Shown: one piece after another, positions 34,654 to 42,125 of the stretch | Layout of the letters: each line of letters starts with the position of its first letter | How positions within the stretch are numbered: position 1 is the stretch's first letter | Assembly: GCA_021158055.1 (NCBI GenBank) | Contig: JAGGVJ010000018.1 | Span: 1-46,175 of the forward strand | Reading direction: 5' to 3' | DNA from: Candidatus Iainarchaeum sp. | GTDB lineage: Archaea > Iainarchaeota > Iainarchaeia > JAGGVJ01 | Length of the DNA stretch: 46,175 nt | Notes under the pieces: generated by a model | What the model saw: only the letters and a program-made list of their open reading frames with translations | Told to the model about the DNA's origin: nothing | The model's database searches: none | Translations under genes and position numbers: made by a program

Positions 34654-36582
34654 TCATTCTTTGCCCTCAACGGTTTTATCTGCCTGGGCAGCTGTCTCGT
34701 TTGCCGGCTGCGAATTACCTGCCTTTCTCTCGGGGGGATTGTCAGAATCTCTTTCAGGATTATCAGGGTTGCTTTCCAAGTCATCACTTTCTTCCCTGAC
34801 AACCGGGTTGTCAACAAGCACCTTCTCTCTTTTTACAGACATGCTTTCAATCATCTTTTCCAAAGTCGACTTTACGAGTTCTTCAGAAAACCCTGATTCC
34901 CGACTGCATTTTTTAAGGTCAAAATCATTGTGCAAAGAAATGTACTTCCCAATAATATTTTCAATGGGCTCCAGAAAATCATACGGAACGCTTCCAAGAG
35001 AATATTTTATTACAAAATACCTGGCTCCGGCACTGCCGGCAGTTCCCTGGCCTCCGGCGGGGACCTGCGGCGATGCACTGGTTTGCGCCGGTTCCTGCAC
35101 CTGAAAACCGGTTTTTTCAGACCGGCTTAAAGGCAACTTGCCTGAAAAACTGTTTATCTTTTCAGTAATCGCATTCACTGAACCCATTATCCTTGAAAAC
35201 GGCCGGGGTTTTTCCTCAATAATATAATCCGGGTGAAGAACATCCTCTTTCCAGGTAATCTCCCCTCGTTTTCTTCCAAGGGGAATAAAACTCCTGAAAT
35301 GGAACAAAATTAGAAGAACGATAATTGACATGGCTGCAAAAGGAGCAACTGAAAACACCAGCAAAGTCATGCTGTCAACATCAAATATGCTTGAATAAAC
35401 CGGCACGTCTTGCTCTGAAAAAATCTCAGTAAATTCGCTTCTTGAAACTTTCATGCCTCTTGCAACATCAATGTAAATCCATCTGTCTGTGAAAACCGCT
35501 ACAAAATACTCTCTTGACCGATCATATGTTCCGATAATCATCTTGCTCGGCAAACCGACCGCGTGCATTATCTCACGCATTGCGTATGCTTTTTCAAGTT
35601 TGGTCCCCCCGGATTTAAGAACCACGCTCACATCAGCAATGTTTTGATTTATCAAAGAGTCCTTTTTCGTGTGGGTTGAAGCTATGCGAATTCTTTGCAA
35701 GACGCTGTCGACTATCTCATTTTTGTCCTTTGTATTTGCAATAATGGTGCGGACCAGGTTGACCAGGTTCTCTGTATTCTCCTTTTTTGTTATTACGCCC
35801 CTGTCAACCAAAAGCCACGGAGTTAAACTCTCGTTCGGATCCACTATGAAATTAGGCCAATACTGTCTTTTGGGAACAACATACGCGGGGGAAAACTCAA
35901 GGTTCAAAGAAGAAAACCTGTTTGATTCCACTTTTTGGTCCCATTTAATATTGTAAGGTGAGTAAACAACAAAATCATCCCCTCTTTTTCCAATTAACGC
36001 GCTTGGAAACTCGTTGAACCTGAGAAGAATGTTATTTCCGCCTATACCATACTTTGAATCTGAAAAAGACACCAGTTTTTGACTCAAAAGCTCGCTTTCA
36101 TCCCTTGACATGGGTGTAAACACCGTAAACGCGGAACCGAACGGAACCCCAAAATCAAAACTTTGGTCTGCAACAAAAGTTTCCTCGCTAAAGTTGTTTG
36201 TAACAATAACAGCAGTTACTTTTGTTTCTTCAAATATTACGTCGGCAGTCAGCACTACGTCATTTCCCTGTTCTGCCGAGTACCGCAAAACAAGACTGTT
36301 AAAACTTAACGAAACCCCCAGATCAGGCTCTGTCTTGTCAAGTTTCCAGTCCAGGGTTGTATTATTTACCTTTGGAAGAAAATCAGTTTTAATCACATTG
36401 TTTAACTCAACAACATACGTTCCGTTGGCCTGTTCTGAAAGAAGCGCCATGTATGTTTTTGAAGCGATAAGAATTTTTGAGCCGTCAGACGTTTTCTCTA
36501 TCACGGTAATCGCACTGGAAAAACCCATCAAAAGAACCAAAAACACAAACACAAAAACTAATTTTTTCAAAATACCACGCAC
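34654..36582 (-). CDS. Membrane protein with transglutaminase-like domain lacking catalytic residues
   Basis: A 642-aa protein. It has a signal peptide (KKLVFVFVFLVLLMGFSSA), a ~270-residue beta-rich exterior, then a segment resembling the transglutaminase/protease core: VVLKSGGTKLEKAYAMREIM, HAVGLPSKMIIGTY, YFVAVFTDRWIYIDVARG. In active members this reads GxCxxxA...HAWxEV...WxxvD; here Cys appears to be Lys and His is replaced, while Asp remains. A transmembrane helix (LLVFSVAPFAAMSIIVLLIL) leads to a cytoplasmic helical domain and an acidic low-complexity tail. It overlaps thpR by 16 nt, suggesting an operon with cca. Function is unknown. Confidence 0.75.
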   Translation of the reverse strand: MRGILKKLVFVFVFLVLLMGFSSAITVIEKTSDGSKILIASKTYMALLSEQANGTYVVELNNVIKTDFLPKVNNTTLDWKLDKTEPDLGVSLSFNSLVLRYSAEQGNDVVLTADVIFEETKVTAVIVTNNFSEETFVADQSFDFGVPFGSAFTVFTPMSRDESELLSQKLVSFSDSKYGIGGNNILLRFNEFPSALIGKRGDDFVVYSPYNIKWDQKVESNRFSSLNLEFSPAYVVPKRQYWPNFIVDPNESLTPWLLVDRGVITKKENTENLVNLVRTIIANTKDKNEIVDSVLQRIRIASTHTKKDSLINQNIADVSVVLKSGGTKLEKAYAMREIMHAVGLPSKMIIGTYDRSREYFVAVFTDRWIYIDVARGMKVSRSEFTEIFSEQDVPVYSSIFDVDSMTLLVFSVAPFAAMSIIVLLILFHFRSFIPLGRKRGEITWKEDVLHPDYIIEEKPRPFSRIMGSVNAITEKINSFSGKLPLSRSEKTGFQVQEPAQTSASPQVPAGGQGTAGSAGARYFVIKYSLGSVPYDFLEPIENIIGKYISLHNDFDLKKCSRESGFSEELVKSTLEKMIESMSVKREKVLVDNPVVREESDDLESNPDNPERDSDNPPERKAGNSQPANETAAQADKTVEGKE

Positions 36583-37133
36583 TCCACTACATTATATACT
36601 GGTCCTGCGGGAGTTAACTTACTTTCCCACAATTGCACTTCATTGATATTAATGTCAAAAAAATAAAAGTCGGTAGCATTTAATATTGTTTCTGTTAATT
36701 TTCGGTTTGCATGTGATTTAACACGGCCGATGGTTATGTGCGGAACAATCCCTTTCCCAGCCAAACCCTGTTTTTTCTGCAAAGTTGTGAGTTTTTTAAC
36801 CTGAGAGAGGTTTTCAATTGACTCAATCAAACCAGTCAACTTTTCACTTCCTGCGCCAAAACCAGCAAACAAAACCCTTGAATTAGAATCTGACGGAAAA
36901 GCATGAACTCCCTTTGCTTCCGCTTCAAAACCCTCAAACCCAGTGTTTCTCACTTCATCAAAAGCACACAAAGCATCACTTTTTGAAACTTCGCCGAGAA
37001 AAACAACAGTGATGTGAATATTTTCGCGTTCGACAAACTTTATTTTCACACCGCATTCAGAAAACTTTTCCTGAAATTTCACAATTTTTTCCTGTTGGTT
37101 TTTCTGAAGCGGAACTGCAAAAAAATACCTCAT
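36567..37133 (-). CDS. thpR: RNA 2',3'-cyclic phosphodiesterase (2H family)
   Basis: A 188-aa protein of the 2H phosphoesterase fold with both HxTx motifs, HITV at residues 40-43 and HITI at 132-135. It begins MRYFFAVPL, typical of ThpR/LigT, which open 2',3'-cyclic phosphates or ligate tRNA halves in vitro. The gene is complete, overlaps the next gene by 16 nt and probably heads a thpR-membrane protein-cca operon, a tRNA-related grouping. Confidence 0.9.
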   Translation of the reverse strand: MRYFFAVPLQKNQQEKIVKFQEKFSECGVKIKFVERENIHITVVFLGEVSKSDALCAFDEVRNTGFEGFEAEAKGVHAFPSDSNSRVLFAGFGAGSEKLTGLIESIENLSQVKKLTTLQKKQGLAGKGIVPHITIGRVKSHANRKLTETILNATDFYFFDININEVQLWESKLTPAGPVYNVVECVVF

Positions 37134-37236
37134 AAAAAATATAATAACAAAACAATCTTAAAAAAGTTATCAATAAACAACATTAAAAACTGAAAAAATT
37201 ATCAATGCTAAAACAAACCCTAAAAATAAACAGGTT

Positions 37237-37956
37237 TTAAAAATCAGACATTCTTGACTGGTCTTTTTTGAGCTTTGTTATTCCGGAATCAGAACTTATC
37301 CTGCTTTCAACAGGCCCTTTTTGACCATTGTATTTTGAGTTCCGAGAAGCACCGTAAGGGCGCTCTGCAGGCACATTCATTGTAAAAAGAGAAAGCTGGC
37401 ACACCCTCATACCGGGCCAAAGCGCCACAGGAACTTTTCCAAGATTGGTTATCTCCAAAGTTACCTGCCCCTCAAAACCCGGGTCTATGTAACCTGCTGT
37501 CGCGTGGATTATAACCCCGATCCTGCCAAGCGAACTTCTTCCCTCAAGCCGCCCAACCAAATTAGCTGGAATTTTTACTTTTTCAATGGTTGTCCCCAAA
37601 ACAAACTCCTGGGGATGCACTATGAACGGCTTATCCTTTATTTTTATGATTTCTGTAATGCCATAATCTTTTACTCTCTGGCTCCCTTTATCAGATTGAA
37701 CAGCCGAACTGTCGGAATCGCTTTTCTTTTTGTTCAAATCCTTGTCCTGCTTGTCTTTAACAGACCAGAGAGGTTCAACATAATTCAACGGGTCAATCAA
37801 AAAAGATTCCCTTTGCTTGAAAATGCGAAACTCGTCTCCCAACCTCAAGTCAACTGAAGCAGGTTGCAGTTGAACATTCATGTCTTCAATTGGTTCAATA
37901 ACAAGAGTGCCTTTTCTCAAAAGCTCTTTTATCTCCGAATCCGCAAGCACAGTCAT
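37237..37956 (-). CDS. dcd: dCTP deaminase (possibly bifunctional with dUTPase)
   Basis: About 239 aa from the ATG at 37956, preceded by GTGAT. The core is intact: LQPASVDLRLGDEFRIF, GRLEGRSSLGRIGV and HATAGYIDPGFEGQVTLEI, including the catalytic Glu. It makes dUTP, or dUMP if bifunctional, from dCTP. Between PLWSVKDKQ and VKDYGITEIIKI lies a Ser/Asp/Lys-rich stretch of ~30 residues not normally found there. The C-terminus ends with a hydrophilic extension (SDSGITKLKKDQSRMSDF). Confidence 0.9.
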   Translation of the reverse strand: MTVLADSEIKELLRKGTLVIEPIEDMNVQLQPASVDLRLGDEFRIFKQRESFLIDPLNYVEPLWSVKDKQDKDLNKKKSDSDSSAVQSDKGSQRVKDYGITEIIKIKDKPFIVHPQEFVLGTTIEKVKIPANLVGRLEGRSSLGRIGVIIHATAGYIDPGFEGQVTLEITNLGKVPVALWPGMRVCQLSLFTMNVPAERPYGASRNSKYNGQKGPVESRISSDSGITKLKKDQSRMSDF

Positions 37957-38050
37957 TAAATCACTTGAAAAACAAAACAATTACTGCCAACATAACAAAC
38001 ACAATCCAACTTTTTATTACTTTTCAGTTTAGTCTTCCGTGCATTTCAGT

Positions 38051-38839
38051 TCAATTTTCCATGCTCCCGTTTTCCTTTGCTTCAATTATTGGAGCCTGAA
38101 GCTCTTTTCTTACAAGGTTCCTTACCATTTTTGTCTTGTTTGGTTTTTTACTCCAAACACCGTTAAACCGGCCGTTTGATTTTGTTTCCGCAAAAAGAAG
38201 CTCGTTCCAAAAAGGTACTATGAACAAAAAATCTTTTACCTTGTCGCTTTCAGACACCCAGACCTCAATATTTACATGGGTTTTTTCTGCAGCCCCCTCT
38301 TTAAACCCTTCAGCGGCCACATGCACATTTACCTTAACACCTGATTCCGCCAAAGAAGTGTAATACTTTATGTCTTTCATGAAATTTGAGTACTTTTGAA
38401 GACCAACCTGCAGCACAAGTTCCTCGCCTGCATGCTCTCTTGCGTGGTTTAAAAGCTGGGCTTTTATCTCTTCAAACCTTGAATTGAAAAATTCAGGGCT
38501 TGCATTCTCAAAAGCAAGGTCGTCGGATGCAAAGTTCACAAGCGACAATACCTTGAACCTGAAACTCCCGTCAATTTCATCAACACCTATTTCGGCAACC
38601 GCTGTCTTTGTGCTAACAACTTTTACAACGGGAAGATTTCTCAAACCAGCCTCGCCCAAAGTTTGAATCAAGTCAGCGGATATGTGACTGAACGCAACTT
38701 CAAACATTAAAATTCCTTCGTTACCGATCACTGTCTTGATTTTTTCAGCAAGTTCAAGACCCCTTGACTCATCAAGATCTTCAACAATTATTTTGTTTTC
38801 CTGCCTGCCAATCAAATCATTTATAATCAACTTTACCAT
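38051..38839 (-). CDS. Conserved-looking protein of unknown function
   Basis: A 262-aa soluble alpha/beta protein with no signal peptide or clear motif. It seems to have two halves: residues ~1-125 with alternating strands and helices (IIVEDLDESRGLELAEKIKT, LRNLPVVKVVSTKTAVAEIG), and ~130-262 (LQVGLQKYSNFMKDIKYYTS, THVNIEVWVSESDKVKDFLF). I do not recognise the family. The ATG at 38839 has GGTGATTTC immediately before it. Upstream lie four perfect 21-bp repeats containing a related box. Expression control there is the most notable feature. Confidence 0.7.
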   Translation of the reverse strand: MVKLIINDLIGRQENKIIVEDLDESRGLELAEKIKTVIGNEGILMFEVAFSHISADLIQTLGEAGLRNLPVVKVVSTKTAVAEIGVDEIDGSFRFKVLSLVNFASDDLAFENASPEFFNSRFEEIKAQLLNHAREHAGEELVLQVGLQKYSNFMKDIKYYTSLAESGVKVNVHVAAEGFKEGAAEKTHVNIEVWVSESDKVKDFLFIVPFWNELLFAETKSNGRFNGVWSKKPNKTKMVRNLVRKELQAPIIEAKENGSMEN

Positions 38840-38858
38840 GAAATCACCATTAAACGGC

Positions 38859-38942
38859 TACAAACCGCCATTGAATAACTACAAACCGCCATTGAATAAC
38901 TACAAACCGCCATTGAATAACTACAAACCGCCATTGAATAAC
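38859..38942 (-). repeat. 21-bp tandem repeat (4 perfect copies) upstream of the 38051 gene
   Basis: On plus, tacaaaccgccattgaataac is repeated four times without change plus a 5-nt partial copy. On the minus strand each unit contains AATGGCGGTTT, close to AATGGTGATTT, which is the real Shine-Dalgarno segment before ATG 38839. The units also read in frame as MAVCSYS repeats, ending in a stop that overlaps the gene's start (ATGGTAA). Confidence 0.85.
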
Positions 38943-39143
38943 TACAATATACCCAAAAAACCGCAATATGCCCAAAAACACCTGGAATTTCAAACATTAA
39001 AAACAAAAAATTACCCGCCGCCGGCACGTGCAAAAACCAAGTGCTACCCAATGCAAAATAAATTCATAACACAATTATGTAATATATTATGAACAAACTC
39101 ATTTATTTACATATTTATTTAAAAACAGGTTTGTATTCATATA
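38943..39143. other. Intergenic region between the unknown and zinc-ribbon genes
   Basis: Beyond the repeats this stretch is AT-rich with several TATA-like words (tgtaatatattatg near 39075-39091, atttatttaaaaac near 39112). No ORF of convincing composition and no RNA gene is visible. Confidence 0.4.
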
Positions 39144-39383
39144 TCATTTAACTTCAGATTGCTTCTCAAGAGACGAAAGAAAATCGTCATCGCATTCCTT
39201 TTTTGCGGTCAGCAACAGTATCTTTGACTGCAACTCTGAAAGGTCGTCTGAAAAACCCGTTTTTTTGGCGTTTTTCATTTTTGCCCTTTTCCCGCATCGC
39301 CTGCACGACACGGTTTTCGACTTGCTTTCGCAGACAAAAAATGAACAACACTTATCGCAATAAATCAACACATATCTCTCCAC
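39144..39383 (-). CDS. Small zinc-ribbon protein
   Basis: About 79 aa from the GTG at 39383, chosen because GGTGGTG lies just upstream; GTGs at 39389 and 39392 are also possible. The N-terminal half reads YVLIYCDKCCSFFVC, then SCRRCGKRAKM, giving CxxC pairs of a treble-clef or ribbon as in DUF1922-like archaeal proteins. The C-terminal half is helical (DDLSELQSKILLLTAKKECD). RNA or DNA binding is possible but not shown. Confidence 0.6.
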   Translation of the reverse strand: MERYVLIYCDKCCSFFVCESKSKTVSCRRCGKRAKMKNAKKTGFSDDLSELQSKILLLTAKKECDDDFLSSLEKQSEVK

Positions 39384-39440
39384 AAACACCACCGCACAAA
39401 AACATTAACCAATTACCCACACTCAAAAACCCGACTCACT

Positions 39441-39467
39441 GCTAAATGATATAAGTTAATATTTAGC
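39441..39467. promoter_or_regulatory. Inverted repeat GCTAAAT-N13-ATTTAGC
   Basis: Perfect 7-bp arms (39441-39447 and 39461-39467) surround gatataagttaat, which has a TATA-like core. It sits ~20 nt before the short leader ORF at 39484, so it could be an operator over the promoter. Confidence 0.5.
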
Positions 39468-39483
39468 CATTCCATAAAATAGT

Positions 39484-39528
39484 ATGGTCAAAAAACTTGC
39501 TTCCGGGCTGGGTTGCAGTTCACGCTGA
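39484..39528 (+). other. 14-codon leader ORF before the PheA remnant
   Basis: ATG to TGA encodes MVKKLASGLGCSSR. The stop overlaps the GAGGTGA ribosome-binding site of the following PheA-like start. It may be a translated upstream ORF or the remnant of another gene; there is no independent support. Confidence 0.3.
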
Positions 39529-39538
39529 GGTGACTTAA

Positions 39539-39598
39539 ATGAAAATTGCTGTTCTTGGTCCAAAAGGAACATTCACCGAAATATCCGCACTCAAGTAA
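39539..39598 (+). pseudogene. pheA: Truncated prephenate dehydratase (first 19 codons)
   Basis: After GAGGTGACTTAA the ATG starts MKIAVLGPKGTFTEISALK and then stops with TAA. This is the conserved N-terminus of prephenate dehydratase (phenylalanine synthesis; usual continuation ALKYF). The remaining ~250 codons are absent and an unrelated membrane protein gene begins 24 nt on. It looks like a deletion that left the promoter, RBS and first codons of pheA. Confidence 0.65.
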
Positions 39599-39622
39599 CA
39601 CACAATTGTTAAAGGTAAAAAA

Positions 39623-40138
39623 ATGAAACTCTCAACAGTTATCCGGTTGATTGCGTTTCCGGGGGTGGCTGTTCACGAAACAGCTCACTTTCTTGCATGC
39701 TCTGTCACAGGGACAAAAGTCACAAAAACACGTCTGCTGATGTCCCGCGGGAACGGATTCATTGAACACGAACGGCCTTCAAACATAGTTTTTGCAGCAC
39801 TAATCACTGGGTTTCCCCTTGCACTCAACACTTTAATCGGGTTCATGTTATTCGGTGTCTTTTTCACAAACACTGACTTAGTTGTTGCCGCGACATCTCT
39901 CTGGCTCGGGATATCATGCGCAATACACGCTTTTCCAAGCAGCTGCGATGCACTAAACCTTTGGAACCGGTGCGTTGAAGACCTGAAACAAGGCAAAATT
40001 TTATCCGCGCTCTTCTTCCCTGCAGCAATACTTCTTATGGTGACAGACAAACTCCGGTTGCTGTGGTTTGACCTGATATTTGCCGCAATGCTGTTCTTTT
40101 TTTCATGGGCCGTGTTTTCCGGCGCGCTTTCGTTTTAA
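39623..40138 (+). CDS. Membrane-embedded HExxH putative metallopeptidase
   Basis: A 171-aa protein with HETAH at residues 18-22 inside the first hydrophobic segment (FPGVAVHETAHFLACSVTG), as in M50/zincin-like integral membrane proteases. About four hydrophobic helices follow (IVFAALITGFPLALNTLIGF, LVVAATSLWLGISCAIHAF, ILSALFFPAAILLMV, LIFAAMLFFFSWAVFS). A further His in SCAIHAFPSSCDALN could be a metal ligand. It may be transcribed from the former pheA promoter. The substrate is unknown. Confidence 0.65.
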   Translation: MKLSTVIRLIAFPGVAVHETAHFLACSVTGTKVTKTRLLMSRGNGFIEHERPSNIVFAALITGFPLALNTLIGFMLFGVFFTNTDLVVAATSLWLGISCAIHAFPSSCDALNLWNRCVEDLKQGKILSALFFPAAILLMVTDKLRLLWFDLIFAAMLFFFSWAVFSGALSF

Positions 40139-40156
40139 CTGACTGTGAAAAATCAG

Positions 40157-40693
40157 TTACTGCTGCTTTTGCTTGCTGCTGTAATTGTTTTGGGAATCCT
40201 TGTTTTCTCTATTCATTACACACAAAACAAGTTTTTCAAGAAGGTCAGGCAGGCTGTTTTTTAACTCTGCGGAAAGCGACTCTCCAAACTCCAGTTTTTT
40301 CGGCCTCACGCAAAACAAGTCAACTTTCCTGCAAAGACGCGAATTTTCCTGTTTTTCAATCATCCTTGCAAGGTCAAGGGCTGAAAAATTATGCGTGCCC
40401 CTCAAAAAAAAACTGTCTTCAATCTCCTGCGAGTTGAAAACAGCGCATTGTCCCGGCAAATTGTCAATCATGGCAGCGTCCACTATGACCACGCGGTCAA
40501 AACCCCTGCATTTTGAAGCCGCAAAAGGATCAATTGATTCAACAACAAGGGCACTTACCTCGCAACCCTTCAAAAAAAGGTTTTGGCTGTTGCGTTTTTG
40601 CCTGATAAAATCCTCAAAAAGATTAACAAGCTTCGGACCAACGCCGTCATCTGAAAAAAAAGAGTTTCCAACCCCGATAACCATTGTTTTCAT
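40157..40693 (-). CDS. Hydrogenase maturation protease-like protein (M52/HybD family)
   Basis: A 178-aa protein starting MKTMVIGVGNSFFSDDGVGP, the GxGNxxxxDDGVG signature of nickel-dependent proteases that trim hydrogenase large subunits. VVIVDAAMIDNLPGQ and GTHNFSALDLARMI supply the other Asp and His of the metal site. The C-terminal tail is Asn/Ser/Gln/Lys-rich. No hydrogenase gene is in the window, so the target is not evident. Convergent with the HExxH gene; Taw3 is upstream on the same strand. Confidence 0.8.
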   Translation of the reverse strand: MKTMVIGVGNSFFSDDGVGPKLVNLFEDFIRQKRNSQNLFLKGCEVSALVVESIDPFAASKCRGFDRVVIVDAAMIDNLPGQCAVFNSQEIEDSFFLRGTHNFSALDLARMIEKQENSRLCRKVDLFCVRPKKLEFGESLSAELKNSLPDLLEKLVLCVMNRENKDSQNNYSSKQKQQ

Positions 40694-40712
40694 AACTGAA
40701 GACCTGCATGCA

Positions 40713-41339
40713 TTAATTTTTTCTTTTATTCATTGCCTTTTCTATCTCCGACCCAAACCTCTTGAGCTGCGCACGGTTCAATCTGATCCTTGAGTTTGCC
40801 TCGTTTAAAACAAACAACAAATATTTTTCGTCGGCAAGAAAAACACCCTTGTCCTTTATCGGAAATTCAAGCTTGTTGGAGCCCATTATCTCAACAACGT
40901 TTTTCCCTTCAGACATTGAAAAAATACCCCCTCGCCTAACGCCTGCATTTTCTTTTGCTTTAAGAATCATTTTGCAGTCCTCAATTGTTTTGCAGACAAT
41001 GTGGATTATAAACGGTTCTGTCTTGAAAAAGACTGTGTTTTCTGAAGGTTTTTTTAAAGCAGAAAACAATTCATCCCCGGTTACTTCCCTGTGCCATTTG
41101 CCTGTCCAGCGCGACCTGTTTTTTTTGCCGTCGGTGTCAAGAAGAACTGTTCTTCCGGAACAGCTTGAACTGGTAAAAAAATTATCCTGCAAATTAATAA
41201 ACCTGCACAAAGGCACTATTTCAGGGTCAACCTGGCTCTCGCGAACAGACCTTTCAAACTGGCCGACGTGCCAGCTCTTGAGCTTTTCAAACCTGACGTC
41301 TTCAACACCGGTGCCCATGATAAAAATGCGGTTCTTCAC
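40713..41339 (-). CDS. taw3: tRNA wybutosine-synthesizing protein 3 (Taw3/TYW3)
   Basis: A 208-aa protein with the family block NFFTSSSCSGR at ~53-63, VHFLxxEP-like FFKTEPFIIHIVCKT, and GVRRGGIFSMSEGKNVVEIM. Taw3 methylates the wyosine precursor (imG family) at G37 of tRNA-Phe. The GTG at 41339 or ATG at 41318 may start it. It is 20 nt from the M52 gene downstream and may be co-transcribed. Confidence 0.88.
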   Translation of the reverse strand: MKNRIFIMGTGVEDVRFEKLKSWHVGQFERSVRESQVDPEIVPLCRFINLQDNFFTSSSCSGRTVLLDTDGKKNRSRWTGKWHREVTGDELFSALKKPSENTVFFKTEPFIIHIVCKTIEDCKMILKAKENAGVRRGGIFSMSEGKNVVEIMGSNKLEFPIKDKGVFLADEKYLLFVLNEANSRIRLNRAQLKRFGSEIEKAMNKRKN

Positions 41340-41499
41340 CTATTTAAAACTCAACAGTTATAAAACAAAAAACAAAGGATTACATGATTATATATCAAAT
41401 AATTATATATCAAACCACACTTACATATCATCAGGAAAAAATCAACAGCAAAAAACCGACAAAAAAACTAAAGGAAAAACCAACTGAAGGCGTAAAACT

Positions 41500-42054
41500 A
41501 TGGTGCTTGGAATTACCGGAATGCCGTGCGCGGGAAAAACAACATTGTGCGAAGTATTCAAATCAATGGGTTTTGAAGTCCACGAAATGAGCTTGGTTGT
41601 GAAAAAAGAGCTTAAAAAGCGAAAACTTGAAGAAAGCAACACAAACATGAGGGAAATCGCAACGCAACTGCGCAGGGAATTTGGCGAAGACGTTGTTGCA
41701 GCGCGTCTGGTCAAGGACATAAAAAAATCAAAAAACAAAAACATCATCATCAGCGGGGTGCGCTCATTTGACGAAGTCAAATGCTTTTTAAAAGAATTCA
41801 GTGATTTTAAATACGTTTCTGTTCTGGCCCCAGCCCGCACAAGATTCAAGCGCAGCCAGTCAAGAAAAAGAAGCGACGACCCAAAAGACTTCAAAGGGTT
41901 CATCTACCGCGAAGAAAAAGAACTTGGGTGGGGGCTTGCAAAAGCAATTGTTCTTGCAGACTACTTCATTGTGTCAGACAACCCCACAATCCAAGAATTT
42001 AAGGAAAAATGCCGCGTGTTTGCAGAAAAACTGCTTGCGAAAAAATCTGTGTGA
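41500..42054 (+). CDS. UPF0200-family P-loop kinase-like protein
   Basis: A 184-aa protein with Walker A GMPCAGKTT at residues 7-15. It resembles the archaeal UPF0200/dephospho-CoA-kinase-like group: IIISGVRSFDEVKCF, then APARTRFKRSQSRKRSDDPK as an arginine-rich lid, and ADYFIVSDNPTIQEF near the end. The substrate is not established. The ATG at 41500 fixes the P-loop at the normal distance. Confidence 0.8.
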   Translation: MVLGITGMPCAGKTTLCEVFKSMGFEVHEMSLVVKKELKKRKLEESNTNMREIATQLRREFGEDVVAARLVKDIKKSKNKNIIISGVRSFDEVKCFLKEFSDFKYVSVLAPARTRFKRSQSRKRSDDPKDFKGFIYREEKELGWGLAKAIVLADYFIVSDNPTIQEFKEKCRVFAEKLLAKKSV

Positions 42055-42094
42055 AAAAACCCTTCAGCTTTAAACCGGCAAAAATCCGAAACTG

Positions 42095-42102
42095 TTATAT
42101 AA
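42095..42102 (+). promoter_or_regulatory. TATA box of the 42126 gene
   Basis: ttatataa is centred ~27 nt before the ATG at 42126, implying a leaderless mRNA. Confidence 0.45.
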
Positions 42103-42125
42103 TTTGAAAGCCCCAAATTAATAGC

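Noticed and set aside
38859-38942. Possible CRISPR array
   Set aside because: The four 21-bp units are directly adjacent with no spacers, and no cas gene is nearby.
38833-39051. 72-aa minus ORF with MAVCSYS repeats
   Set aside because: It consists mostly of the tandem repeat and has no protein-like N-terminus. It could be a leader ORF but is not supported as a gene.
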